A stretch of 24,550 bases of DNA from NCBI GenBank assembly GCA_910587275.1, contig CAJUMD010000046.1, forward strand, positions 1 through 24,550, read 5' to 3'. The number at the start of each line of letters is the position of its first letter. Position 1 is the stretch's first letter. The notes under the pieces are model-generated. The model did not search any database. It was not told where the DNA came from and was given only the letters and a program-made list of their open reading frames with translations. The DNA comes from an uncultured Kineothrix sp. (GTDB taxonomy: Bacteria > Bacillota > Clostridia > Lachnospirales > Lachnospiraceae). Made by a program: the position numbers and the translations under genes. Shown here piece by piece: positions 1 through 7,918 of the stretch.

Positions 1-1125
1 GCCAATACTACCAGCGCGGAATTTACCCAGATAAATGCCACGGTGGCGGGCAAGAAGGATATGGAGGAAGTGGTGGCAAAGGCAAAGGACGTGCAGGGAA
101 TGTACGGGAAAAAGACCATCCTTTTCATCGATGAAATCCACCGTTTTAACAAAGGGCAGCAGGATTACCTGCTGCCGTTTGTGGAGGACGGTACGGTGAT
201 TTTAATCGGCGCGACCACGGAGAACCCCTATTTTGAAGTGAACGGCGCGTTGATTTCCCGCTCCATTGTCTTTGAATTAAAACCGCTGTCCAAAGAGGAC
301 ATCAAGACGTTAATCCGGCGTGCGGTATATGACAGCGACAGGGGAATGGGGGCATACGGGGCGGAAATCGACGGGGATGCCTTGGAATTTCTTGCGGAGC
401 TGTCCGGCGGGGATGCCCGCCATGCGTTAAATGCGGTGGAACTTGGCGTGATGACCACGCAGCGGGACGGGGACGGGAAAATCCACCTGACCGTGGAAGT
501 GGCACAGGAGTGTATTCAAAAGAGGGTTATCCGGTATGACAAGACCGGGGATAACCACTATGACACCATATCCGCTTTCATTAAGAGCATGAGGGGGTCC
601 GATGCGGATGCGGCAGTCTATTATCTGGCGCGGATGCTCTATGCGGGGGAAAGCGTTACTTTTATTGCCCGCAGGATTATGATATGCGCTTCGGAGGATG
701 TGGGGAACGCGGACCCGCAGGCATTGCAGGTAGCGGTGGCTGCAGCCCAGGCGGTGGAGCGTGTGGGGATGCCGGAAGCACAGATTATTCTTGCCCAGGC
801 AGTGGCATATGTGGCAAGTGCGCCCAAAAGCAATGCGGCGGTAAATGCCATCGGGGAAGCCGCGAAGGCGGTGGAGGAAACGGGAAACCTGGCAATTCCC
901 ACCCATTTGCAGGATGCCCACTATAAAGGGGCCGCGAAGCTGGGACATGGGACAGGCTATAAGTATGCCCACGATTACCCGAATCATTATGTCCGCCAGC
1001 AGTATCTGCCTTATGAGTTAAACGGCAGGGAGTTTTACCGGCCGTCGGGCAACGGGTACGAACTGAAAATCAGGGAACATATGGCGAGGATAAAGAAGGA
1101 GGCGGAAGACAGGGAACAGCCGTAA
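1..1125 (+). CDS. rarA: RarA/MgsA-type replication-associated AAA+ ATPase, 3' part
   Basis: The 5' end lies outside the window; the frame is open from base 1 and 374 codons are visible. RarA (MgsA, WHIP family) is a cytosolic AAA+ ATPase related to clamp loaders and acts at stalled replication forks. Seen here are the Walker B segment LFIDEIHRF, sensor 1 GATTENP, the lid with SGGDARHALN, and the family-specific C-terminal tetramerisation region (ASEDVGNADP, then HLQDAHYKGAAKLGHGTGYKYAHDYP). The Walker A loop must lie upstream. The end is intact, finishing in a charged tail and TAA. The next gene starts 49 bases downstream on the same strand with no terminator between them, so co-transcription is possible. 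The family call is secure because the C-terminal half is diagnostic. Confidence 0.95.
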   Translation, partial: ANTTSAEFTQINATVAGKKDMEEVVAKAKDVQGMYGKKTILFIDEIHRFNKGQQDYLLPFVEDGTVILIGATTENPYFEVNGALISRSIVFELKPLSKEDIKTLIRRAVYDSDRGMGAYGAEIDGDALEFLAELSGGDARHALNAVELGVMTTQRDGDGKIHLTVEVAQECIQKRVIRYDKTGDNHYDTISAFIKSMRGSDADAAVYYLARMLYAGESVTFIARRIMICASEDVGNADPQALQVAVAAAQAVERVGMPEAQIILAQAVAYVASAPKSNAAVNAIGEAAKAVEETGNLAIPTHLQDAHYKGAAKLGHGTGYKYAHDYPNHYVRQQYLPYELNGREFYRPSGNGYELKIREHMARIKKEAEDREQP

Positions 1126-1174
1126 AAAGACATGGCAGGCGGAACGGAAAACAGGAAACAGATGGGAAGATTGG

Positions 1175-3121
1175 ATGGAACCGGAAAAAACAGAAAAAGC
1201 GGATAGTATCCGTAATACAAAAAATCGCAATATAGGAATCGGTAAAAAAAGGAAAGGAAAAAGGAAAAAAAGTCTGCAGGACGGGGAAAGAAATCCGCAG
1301 GACAGGGAAAGAAGGTTCGTCCGGGCGGTATCGGCGGCTGCGGTCGTCCTTTTTCTTTTGGCGGGTATGGCGTGCATGGCGTCCAAGACGGTCTCCGACC
1401 GCAGGCTGGAAGCGCTGGAAGCAATCCGGCTGGAAAACGAGGAAGAACAGAAAGCGCGGGAACGTGCCGAAGCGGAGGCGGAGGAAGATGCCGCAAGGCA
1501 GAGGGACAGGGCATTTGACTTTGGCATTGCGTCCGGCAGGAACGTACTGGATGCGGTGAAAAGGCGTCCTCCCACGGTGGAACTGACGGAGGAAAATAGG
1601 GGGGACTTCATGACCATTGATTCCTGTCTGGTGGATACCGGCATAAACCGGATTGTCATAAACGCATCGGCATCGGGGATTCCGGAAAGCGACGATAAGT
1701 TTTATTATCTTTTTGCCATAAAATCCCATGCGGACGCAATCGCGCAGGACAAAATCCCGTTAAAGGCGGTCCGCAAAGGGGAACAGGTAAAATTCCATAT
1801 CCCAAGGTATTTTGCGGGAACGGAAGGCGGGATATTCCATAAATTCGTGGTGGCGGTGAAAAAGGACGGTGTGTACCTGCCGGTCAGCGCCCCTCATTAT
1901 GTGACAAACCCGGAGGCGGAAGCAAAATACCGGACAGGTGGGAAAGAAGCGGTATCCAAGAAGGGGCTTCTTGTGGACCCGAACAAGCTGCGTACTCAGG
2001 AGCTGGATGACCTGGGCGTCAGGCACGCGGCATACAACATTCCGGTGTCGCGGATTCTCGGCCATTCCACGGACGGTATCCACGAAACGGTTTATTATAA
2101 GTATAACGGAAAAAGCTATGCCTTTAACGGACAGGTCATGTCGGAATACGACCTGGTGTTCGGTATCCTTTCGGCGAAGGGAATCGAGGTAACGGCAATT
2201 CTGTTAAACGATGTTTCCCATGCATATCCGCAGCTTCTCCATCCGCTGTCACGGTCAGGCATCGGCAGTGCGCCCTATTATGCCTTTAATGCCACCGATG
2301 ATGAGGGGTGCGAATACTTGGCGGCAATCGGGTCTTTTTTAGCGGAACGGTATTCGGGGAAGGGCGGACGGGGACTTGTGTCCAACTGGATTATCGGCAA
2401 TGAGGTCAACGCGAGAAAAGAATGGAATTACATGGAGCATGTCAGTTTGGAAACCTATGTGGAAGAATATGCGAGGGCATACCGGATATTTTATAACGCG
2501 ATTAAGAGTGTCAACGGTGACAGTCGGATTTACATATCCTTAGATCAGCAGTGGAACAGGAATTTAAGCGGGAATGCGGATTACGATGCCAGGGATATAC
2601 TGGACGAATTTAACCGGCAGATGAAGCGGGAGGGGAATATTGACTGGGGACTGGCTTACCATCCCTACAACGTGCCGTTAACCACGCCTTATACATGGAA
2701 TTCCAGCAAATATGTGGTGAAGTCCGCGGATACCCCCATGATTTCCATGGCGAACATTGAAGTGGTTACGGATTATTTGGAGCAGGAAGAATTTCTGACG
2801 GAAGACGGGGAAGTGCGTTCCGTCTCTTTAAGCGAACTGGGGTATACCTCGTCGATGGGGGAGAACGTACAGGCTGCTGCCATTGTGTATGCTTATAAGA
2901 AGGCGGAGGCAAACCGCCATATCGATGCCATCCTGTTTTCGAGGCAGACGGATGCGGTGGAGGAAATTGCCCAGGGGCTCGCCCTTGGCATCAATCATGC
3001 GGACGGCTCCCATAAATTTGCCTATAACGTATATAAGTATATGGATACGGAGCAGGATGGGAAGTACACGGATTTTGCCAAAGGGGTCATCGGCATTTCC
3101 GACTGGTCGCAGATACGGTAG
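1175..3121 (+). CDS. Membrane-anchored DUF5722-like protein, probable clan A glycosidase fold
   Basis: A 648-residue protein that I recognise as resembling the DUF5722 family, without a search. Order: a very basic cytoplasmic N-terminus (residues 1-47), one hydrophobic segment (about 48-70), a charged probable coiled coil (about 76-112) and a large extracytoplasmic domain. In that domain NWIIGNEVNA puts Glu410 after Asn, and SLSELGY puts Glu554 about 144 residues later. This order and spacing resemble the acid/base and nucleophile pair of clan A (TIM-barrel) glycoside hydrolases; that function is inference. The positive-inside rule predicts that the C-terminal domain faces the wall. Substrate is unknown, though a wall or host polysaccharide is plausible. 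It follows rarA by 49 bases. The start was chosen as the first ATG giving the whole anchor; its ribosome binding site (GGGAAG) is weak. No frameshift is seen. Confidence 0.8.
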   Translation: MEPEKTEKADSIRNTKNRNIGIGKKRKGKRKKSLQDGERNPQDRERRFVRAVSAAAVVLFLLAGMACMASKTVSDRRLEALEAIRLENEEEQKARERAEAEAEEDAARQRDRAFDFGIASGRNVLDAVKRRPPTVELTEENRGDFMTIDSCLVDTGINRIVINASASGIPESDDKFYYLFAIKSHADAIAQDKIPLKAVRKGEQVKFHIPRYFAGTEGGIFHKFVVAVKKDGVYLPVSAPHYVTNPEAEAKYRTGGKEAVSKKGLLVDPNKLRTQELDDLGVRHAAYNIPVSRILGHSTDGIHETVYYKYNGKSYAFNGQVMSEYDLVFGILSAKGIEVTAILLNDVSHAYPQLLHPLSRSGIGSAPYYAFNATDDEGCEYLAAIGSFLAERYSGKGGRGLVSNWIIGNEVNARKEWNYMEHVSLETYVEEYARAYRIFYNAIKSVNGDSRIYISLDQQWNRNLSGNADYDARDILDEFNRQMKREGNIDWGLAYHPYNVPLTTPYTWNSSKYVVKSADTPMISMANIEVVTDYLEQEEFLTEDGEVRSVSLSELGYTSSMGENVQAAAIVYAYKKAEANRHIDAILFSRQTDAVEEIAQGLALGINHADGSHKFAYNVYKYMDTEQDGKYTDFAKGVIGISDWSQIR

Positions 3122-3263
3122 GAATACGGAAAAACGGATGCATTTATGCCAAGTTGCGGAATATACATATAAATATGAAAATACCAAAAGGGCAGGTGCA
3201 TCTATGGAAAGAACAGGGAGGATGGGAACAAGGAACCGGGAAGACGGTACAGGGGGAAAATCC

Positions 3264-3626
3264 ATGAAAAGCGGTGAAGGCGTGATTTTCATGCTGAAGT
3301 GCCTATTGGTTTCCTATGTGCTGACGGCAGGGCTTTTGCTTTTGTTGGCGCTGATGCTGTACCGTTTCGGGCTTAAGGAAAATATCGTGAATATCTGTAT
3401 CATCGCGATTTATGTCATTGTGACTTTCCTGTCGGGAATGATGGCGGGAAAACGTGCAGGGAGCCGGAGGTTCCTATGGGGGCTTGTGATGGGGGTTTTG
3501 TATTTTGTGGTGCTGGCGGCAGTTTCCCTGGCAGTGAACCGCAGCCTGCAGGATGTGGCGAATAATTTTGTGACGGTATTTCTTTTGTGTGCCGGAAGCG
3601 GGATGCTGGGGGGGATGGTGAGCTGA
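3264..3626 (+). CDS. TIGR04086-like small integral membrane protein
   Basis: A protein of 120 residues and unknown biochemical role. It has four hydrophobic segments (roughly residues 7-31, 36-57, 66-89 and 98-118) with short basic loops such as AGKRAGSRR. Length, topology and its place just before a SCIFF gene fit the TIGR04086 membrane family, which I recall as often lying near SCIFF or yajC genes in Clostridia. I chose the ATG at 3264 because AGGGGG lies 7 bases before it and the protein then begins at the usual family length. An upstream in-frame ATG at 3204, with an AGGTG site, would add 20 polar residues. No terminator follows, but the next gene has its own promoter. A role in export or maturation of the neighbouring peptide is only suggested by context. 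Confidence 0.75.
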   Translation: MKSGEGVIFMLKCLLVSYVLTAGLLLLLALMLYRFGLKENIVNICIIAIYVIVTFLSGMMAGKRAGSRRFLWGLVMGVLYFVVLAAVSLAVNRSLQDVANNFVTVFLLCAGSGMLGGMVS

Positions 3627-3683
3627 CAGGGGCTTGACCATGCACCATAATTTGGCAAATCCTGCGAAAAGTGAAAAAAATGC

Positions 3684-3712
3684 TTTTCCTATCGGTGAAA
3701 CTGTGCTATACT
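3684..3712 (+). promoter_or_regulatory. Probable sigma-A promoter of scfA
   Basis: The -10 box TATACT at 3707-3712 (5 of 6 consensus bases) is preceded by TG at the extended -10 position (3704-3705). A poor -35 (TTTTCC, 3684-3689) lies 17 bases upstream. Transcription would begin near 3719, giving a leader of under 30 bases that contains the scfA ribosome binding site. The strong extended -10 probably compensates for the weak -35. Confidence 0.6.
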
Positions 3713-3745
3713 ACAAGAAGTTTATGAACGTAAGGAGGCTTAGCG

Positions 3746-3889
3746 ATGAAGCATATTAAGACATTAAGCACAAGAGATTATAAAGAGTCCATGAAAAAGG
3801 GCGGGTGCGGTGAGTGCCAGACTTCCTGCCAGTCAGCCTGTAAGACATCCTGTACCGTAGGCAACCAAAGCTGCGAAAAGGTGAAATAG
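3746..3889 (+). CDS. scfA: SCIFF peptide precursor (six cysteines in forty-five residues)
   Basis: A 47-residue ribosomal peptide with AAGGAGG 7 bases before its ATG. The leader MKHIKTLSTRDYKESMKKGG is followed by a core with cysteines at residues 21, 24, 28, 32, 36 and 43, the hallmark of SCIFF. Members are ranthipeptide precursors in which a radical SAM enzyme links a Cys sulfur to a non-alpha carbon of another residue. From memory, the Clostridium thermocellum homologue is linked between Cys32 and Thr37; both occur at the same numbers here. The adjacent scfB encodes the expected maturase. Its own promoter and the downstream hairpin suggest that the peptide is made in excess over the enzyme. 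Proposed roles of SCIFF peptides include signalling; none can be read from this sequence. Confidence 0.95.
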   Translation: MKHIKTLSTRDYKESMKKGGCGECQTSCQSACKTSCTVGNQSCEKVK

Positions 3890-3911
3890 CAGGGCGGAAA
3901 TAGGAAATTCG

Positions 3912-3943
3912 TAAGCAGCGATTTACGTCGCTGCTTATTATAT
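3912..3943 (+). terminator. Stem-loop attenuator between scfA and scfB
   Basis: A perfect 10-bp stem (TAAGCAGCGA at 3912-3921 with TCGCTGCTTA at 3928-3937) and a 6-base loop lie 22 bases after the scfA stop, followed by TTATAT. The U-tract is weak, so partial termination or 3'-end protection of an scfA transcript is more likely than a full stop. That would set a high peptide-to-maturase ratio. Confidence 0.65.
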
Positions 3944-3945
3944 GC

Positions 3946-4051
3946 ACAGGGGCGCAAAAGGAAATTTGCTGCTGTGCAGCACGCGCCCCGCGCGGAGGCA
4001 GAGCAAAAGCGTCTCTGCCGATTACAGGGGGCGCAAAAGGAAAGGAATTTG
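3946..4051 (+). repeat. Duplicated ribosome-binding segment in the scfA-scfB leader
   Basis: Two near-identical segments lie 78 bases apart: 3946-3968 and 4024-4051. Both read ACAGGGG(G)CGCAAAAGGAAA and end in ATTTG; the second has one extra G and an inserted GGAA. The 55 bases between them are GC-rich and contain a 7-bp stem (GGCAGAG at 3997-4003 with CTCTGCC at 4013-4019). The second copy supplies the scfB ribosome binding site. The scfB frame stays open back to a GTG at 3974. Confidence 0.7.
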
Positions 4052-5503
4052 GGACAAGTGGTACATCAATATATAAATAACGGCTACCATATCGTATTGG
4101 ATGTGAACAGCGGCTCGGTACATGTGGTGGATGAAATCGTTTACGGTTTGACCGGAATCGTGGAAAAGCTGCTGGAAGAAGGATGCAGCGCCGAATGCGG
4201 TGCATTGGAGCGCAGGATTTTCGGCGACGGGGAGAATGCGGAAGCTGACGGCGCGCATGGATTGGCCGGAACATCGGAACTCCATAAGTATAAAAGGGAA
4301 GAAGTAAGGGAAGCCCTGGAAGAAATATTGGAATTAAAAGAGGCGGGGATGCTTTATGCGCCGGATATTTACGAAACGTATACCGGCGACTTTAAAAAGA
4401 GGGAAACCGTGGTGAAGGCACTCTGTCTCCATATTGCCCATGACTGCAACCTGGCCTGCAAATACTGTTTTGCGGAAGAAGGGGAATACCATGGCAGGAG
4501 GGCGCTCATGAGTTTGGAAACCGGCAAAAAGGCGCTGGATTTTCTGGTGGCAAATTCCGGGAACCGGGTTAACCTGGAGGTGGATTTCTTTGGCGGGGAG
4601 CCGTTAATGAACTGGCAGGTGGTCAAAGACCTGGTTGCTTACGGCAGGAGCCTGGAGGAGCCCAACCATAAGAAGTTCCGCTTTACGTTGACTACCAACG
4701 GGGTGCTTTTGGATGACGAAGTCATGGAGTTTGCAAACCGGGAGATGGCGAACGTGGTACTCAGTATCGACGGGCGCAGGGAAGTCCATGACCGGATGCG
4801 TCCCCACAGGGGCGGTCAGGGAAGTTACGGGGAAATCGTTCCCAAGTTCCAAAAGCTGGCAGAGAGCCGTAACCAAATGAATTATTATGTGCGGGGGACG
4901 TTTACCCGGTATAACTTGGATTTTGCCGAAGACGTGGTACATTTGGCGGACTTGGGTTTTGAACAGATATCGGTGGAACCGGTGGTGGCAGAGCCGTCGG
5001 ATGATTATGCACTGCGGGAGGAAGACATTCCGGGGCTGTTGGCGGAATATGACAGACTGGCAGCAGAACTGCTGGAACGGAGGAAAGCGGGCAGACCGGT
5101 GAATTTCTTTCATTTCATGATTGATTTGGAGGGCGGTCCCTGTGTGGCAAAGCGTCTGTCCGGCTGCGGCTCCGGGACGGAATATCTGGCGGTGACGCCA
5201 TGGGGGGATTTGTATCCCTGCCACCAGTTTGTCGGAAAGGAAGAATTCCGGATGGGCAGCGTGGACGAAGGTGTGACGCGTACGGATTTGCGGGATGAAT
5301 TTAAGTCCTGCAATGTTTATGCAAAGGAAAAATGCAGAAAGTGTTTTGCAAAATTTTACTGCAGCGGCGGATGTGCGGCAAATTCCTACAATTTCCACGG
5401 CAATATCAACGATGTCTATGATTTGGGCTGCGAATTGCAGAGGAAGCGCATAGAATGTGCGATTATGATAAAAGCGGCACTGGCAGGGGAAGAAACGGAA
5501 TAA
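4049..5503 (+). CDS. scfB: SCIFF maturase, radical SAM/SPASM enzyme
   Basis: A 484-residue cytosolic iron-sulfur enzyme that installs thioether crosslinks in the SCIFF peptide encoded just upstream. The N-terminal part (HQYINNGYHIVLDVNSGSVH) is typical of SCIFF maturases and probably forms the peptide-recognition domain. The radical SAM motif is CNLACKYC (Cys133, 137, 140), followed by FFGGEPL. The C-terminal SPASM region is Cys-rich (GPC, SGCGSG, DLYPCHQF, CRKCFAKFYCSGGC and LGCELQ) and should bind two auxiliary 4Fe-4S clusters. I chose the TTG at 4049, 7 bases after AAAAGGA; the GTG at 4058 would give the family-like start MVHQY, and a GTG at 3974 a longer extension. An Asp/Glu/Gly/Ala-rich insert near residues 50-70 makes it slightly long. 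secDF begins 26 bases after its stop. Confidence 0.95.
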   Translation: MGQVVHQYINNGYHIVLDVNSGSVHVVDEIVYGLTGIVEKLLEEGCSAECGALERRIFGDGENAEADGAHGLAGTSELHKYKREEVREALEEILELKEAGMLYAPDIYETYTGDFKKRETVVKALCLHIAHDCNLACKYCFAEEGEYHGRRALMSLETGKKALDFLVANSGNRVNLEVDFFGGEPLMNWQVVKDLVAYGRSLEEPNHKKFRFTLTTNGVLLDDEVMEFANREMANVVLSIDGRREVHDRMRPHRGGQGSYGEIVPKFQKLAESRNQMNYYVRGTFTRYNLDFAEDVVHLADLGFEQISVEPVVAEPSDDYALREEDIPGLLAEYDRLAAELLERRKAGRPVNFFHFMIDLEGGPCVAKRLSGCGSGTEYLAVTPWGDLYPCHQFVGKEEFRMGSVDEGVTRTDLRDEFKSCNVYAKEKCRKCFAKFYCSGGCAANSYNFHGNINDVYDLGCELQRKRIECAIMIKAALAGEETE

Positions 5504-5529
5504 GACGGGAAAGGAGTAAAGAAATAAAA

Positions 5530-7713
5530 ATGAAGAAGAACAAGGCAATCATAACGCTGTTGGTGCTGGTTCTGCTTCTTGGCGGTTTTGCCTATACCGC
5601 CGTGGAGGGAATCGGAACCGAGAAGGCGGGGGCAGCATCCGGCATTAAACTGGGACTGGACCTTGCCGGGGGTGTGAGCATCACGTACCAGGTGGTGGGG
5701 GATGAAGAACCGTCCGCGGAGGATATGGCAGATACCATATACAAACTGCAAAGGCGCGTGGAAGGTTACAGCAATGAATCGCAGGTATATCAGGAAGGTT
5801 CCGACCGGATTAATATCGAAATTCCGGGCGTGTCCGATGCCAATGCGATTTTGGAAGAACTGGGCAAACCCGGTTCGCTGGTATTTTTGGATTCCTCTCA
5901 AAATGAAGTGCTGACGGGTACGGACATTGCGGATGCACGGGCAGCGACACAGCAGGACCAGATGGGGAACAGTGAGTTCGTGGTTTCCCTGACCATGACG
6001 GAGGAGGGCAGGGAGAAATTTGCCGAGGCAACGAGGGCGGCATATCCTACCAACGACATTATTTCCATTGTATATGATAACGTGGTAATCCGTACACCAA
6101 GGGTGCAGGCGGAGATTACGGACGGACAGGCAGTCATTACCGGTATGGAATCTTTTGAGGATGCGGAGCAGCTTGCCTCCACCATCCGTATCGGCGGTCT
6201 GAGACTGGAACTGGAGGAACTGCGTTCCAACGTGGTTGGCGCACAGCTTGGTTCCACGGCAATTGCTTCCAGTTTAAAGGCGGCGGCGGTAGGATTTGTG
6301 CTGGTGGTTGTCTTTATGATTGTGGTTTATTACGTGATGGGACTGGCAGCCAGTTTTGCGCTCGGAATCTATACGGCATTAATTGTCATTCTGTTGAATT
6401 TATTTGAAATCACGCTGACCCTGCCGGGAATTGCGGGTATTATTCTCTCTATTGGTATGGCGGTGGATGCCAACGTCATTATTTTTGCGAGAATCCGGGA
6501 AGAACTGGCGACGGGAAAGACGGTGCAGTCGGCGGTGAAAACCGGTTTTGAGAAAGCATTTTCCGCCATTTTGGACGGGAATGTTACGACCCTGATTGCT
6601 GCTTTGGTGCTTGGGCTTAAGGGTTCGGGAACCGTAAAGGGGTTTGCGCAGACTTTGGCGCTGGGTATCGTTTTATCCATGTTTACGGCGTTGGTTATTA
6701 CGAAACAGCTTTTAAAGGCCATGTATGCGGTAGGGCTTAAGAGCGATAAGATTTACGGCGTGGGAAAAGAGAAAAAGACGACGGATTTCCTTTCCAGGAA
6801 AACGGTATTTTTCGCATTGTCCCTGGTGATCATCGTGGGCGGTTTCGCGGTAATGGGAGTGAACAAATCCTCCAAGGGAAGCGCGTTAAATTACAGCCTG
6901 GAATTTGTGGGCGGTACTTCCACCAATGTGGTGTTTAACGAGGATATGACCATTGAGGATATCGATACGAAGGTGGTTCCGTACATCGAGGCGGTTACGG
7001 GAGACGGTAACGTGCAGACGCAGAAAGTTGCGGGAACCAATGAAGTAATCTTTAAGACGAGGACGCTGACGGTGGAGGAAAGGGAGCAGTTTAAGGACGC
7101 CATGGTAAGCAACTTCTCCGTGGATGCGGAAAAGATTATTGCGGAAACCATCAGTTCCACCATCAGTAAGGAAATGCAGTCGGATGCCATTGTTGCCATT
7201 TTAATCGCAACGGCATGTATGCTGGTATATATTTGGTTCCGGTTTAAGGATATCCGGTTCGGCGCCAGCGCAGTGGCAGCCTTGGTGCATGACGTGCTTG
7301 TAGTACTTGCCTTTTATGCGGTGGCAAGAGTGTCGGTCGGCAGTACGTTTATTGCATGTATGCTGACCATCGTCGGATATTCCATTAATGCCACAATCGT
7401 TATTTTTGACCGTATCCGTGAAAATATGGCGCTGATGGGCAAGAAAGACGATTTGAAGGAAATGGTGAATCGGAGTATCAGCCAAACGCTGTCGAGGAGT
7501 ATTTTCACGTCGCTGACCACGTTCTTTATGGTGGCTTCCCTTTATGTGTTCGGCGTGACCAGTATCCGGGAGTTTGCGCTGCCTTTGATGGTGGGTATCA
7601 TATGCGGGACGTATTCTTCTGTATGCATTACGGGGGCGCTGTGGTATGTGCTGCGTACGAAAATCGTAAAGAAGGATGCGGACGGAAGCAGCGGACGGAA
7701 AAACAGAAAGTAG
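5530..7713 (+). CDS. secDF: SecDF, fused SecD-SecF protein-export subunit
   Basis: A 727-residue membrane protein. SecDF works with SecYEG and uses the proton gradient to pull preproteins across the membrane. The SecD half has a first membrane helix (about residues 5-29), the motif GLDLAGG, an extracytoplasmic P1 region, five further helices and GMAVDANVIIFARIREE with Asp313. The SecF half begins near residue 420 with a helix, LEFVGG and the P4-like domain, then five helices containing VGYSINATIVIFDRIRENM. The Asp found in that last motif in studied SecF proteins is Ala621 here. The ATG at 5530 directly precedes the signal-anchor; AAGGAG is 13 bases upstream, rather far. Its position behind scfB suggests shared transcription. 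A Lys-rich tail ends the protein. Confidence 0.95.
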   Translation: MKKNKAIITLLVLVLLLGGFAYTAVEGIGTEKAGAASGIKLGLDLAGGVSITYQVVGDEEPSAEDMADTIYKLQRRVEGYSNESQVYQEGSDRINIEIPGVSDANAILEELGKPGSLVFLDSSQNEVLTGTDIADARAATQQDQMGNSEFVVSLTMTEEGREKFAEATRAAYPTNDIISIVYDNVVIRTPRVQAEITDGQAVITGMESFEDAEQLASTIRIGGLRLELEELRSNVVGAQLGSTAIASSLKAAAVGFVLVVVFMIVVYYVMGLAASFALGIYTALIVILLNLFEITLTLPGIAGIILSIGMAVDANVIIFARIREELATGKTVQSAVKTGFEKAFSAILDGNVTTLIAALVLGLKGSGTVKGFAQTLALGIVLSMFTALVITKQLLKAMYAVGLKSDKIYGVGKEKKTTDFLSRKTVFFALSLVIIVGGFAVMGVNKSSKGSALNYSLEFVGGTSTNVVFNEDMTIEDIDTKVVPYIEAVTGDGNVQTQKVAGTNEVIFKTRTLTVEEREQFKDAMVSNFSVDAEKIIAETISSTISKEMQSDAIVAILIATACMLVYIWFRFKDIRFGASAVAALVHDVLVVLAFYAVARVSVGSTFIACMLTIVGYSINATIVIFDRIRENMALMGKKDDLKEMVNRSISQTLSRSIFTSLTTFFMVASLYVFGVTSIREFALPLMVGIICGTYSSVCITGALWYVLRTKIVKKDADGSSGRKNRK

Positions 7714-7837
7714 GGAATAAGGGACGGGAAAGTATTGTGTCAGGCGGTACGGCGTAACCGGCGGACGGGTCAGGAGGGCTGGCCTGGTTTGGGCGGGTTA
7801 TGCCGTATTTTTATGTACAAGGGTATCCAAAGGAAGA

Positions 7838-7868
7838 ATGCCGGCAGAGCCGGCGGGCGCCCGGCGCG
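7838..7868 (+). other. GC-rich palindromic cluster before recJ
   Basis: Within the 205-base secDF-recJ gap, GCCGGC occurs at 7840-7845 and 7849-7854 separated by AGA, so the two copies can form a 6-bp stem. The self-complementary GGGCGCCC and CCGGCGCGC follow. No U-tract is present, so it is not a convincing terminator. No other gene is supported in this gap. Confidence 0.45.
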
Positions 7869-7918
7869 CAAACAGGGGAGATGCATGTTTGGAAAGAAGA
7901 ACGGAAAGGGATGGGAAG

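Noticed and set aside
1018..1729. Long minus-strand frames opposite the start of the DUF5722 gene
   Set aside because: They are rich in Phe, Pro, Arg and Ser because the coding strand is purine-rich, have no family motifs or ribosome binding sites, and overlap a well-supported gene.
3154..3173. Possible promoter (TTGCGG and TATAAA) before the TIGR04086-like gene
   Set aside because: The boxes are only 8 bases apart, far from the usual 16-18, so a functional promoter is not supported.
5455..5529. Upstream extension of secDF overlapping the end of scfB
   Set aside because: The extra residues are polar and basic, shared with scfB coding sequence in another frame, and would bury the signal-anchor; the ATG at 5530 fits the family.
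4604..5548. A 314-codon minus-strand frame opposite scfB
   Set aside because: It is antisense to the SPASM half of scfB, with atypical composition and no recognisable motif; the + strand gene is certain.
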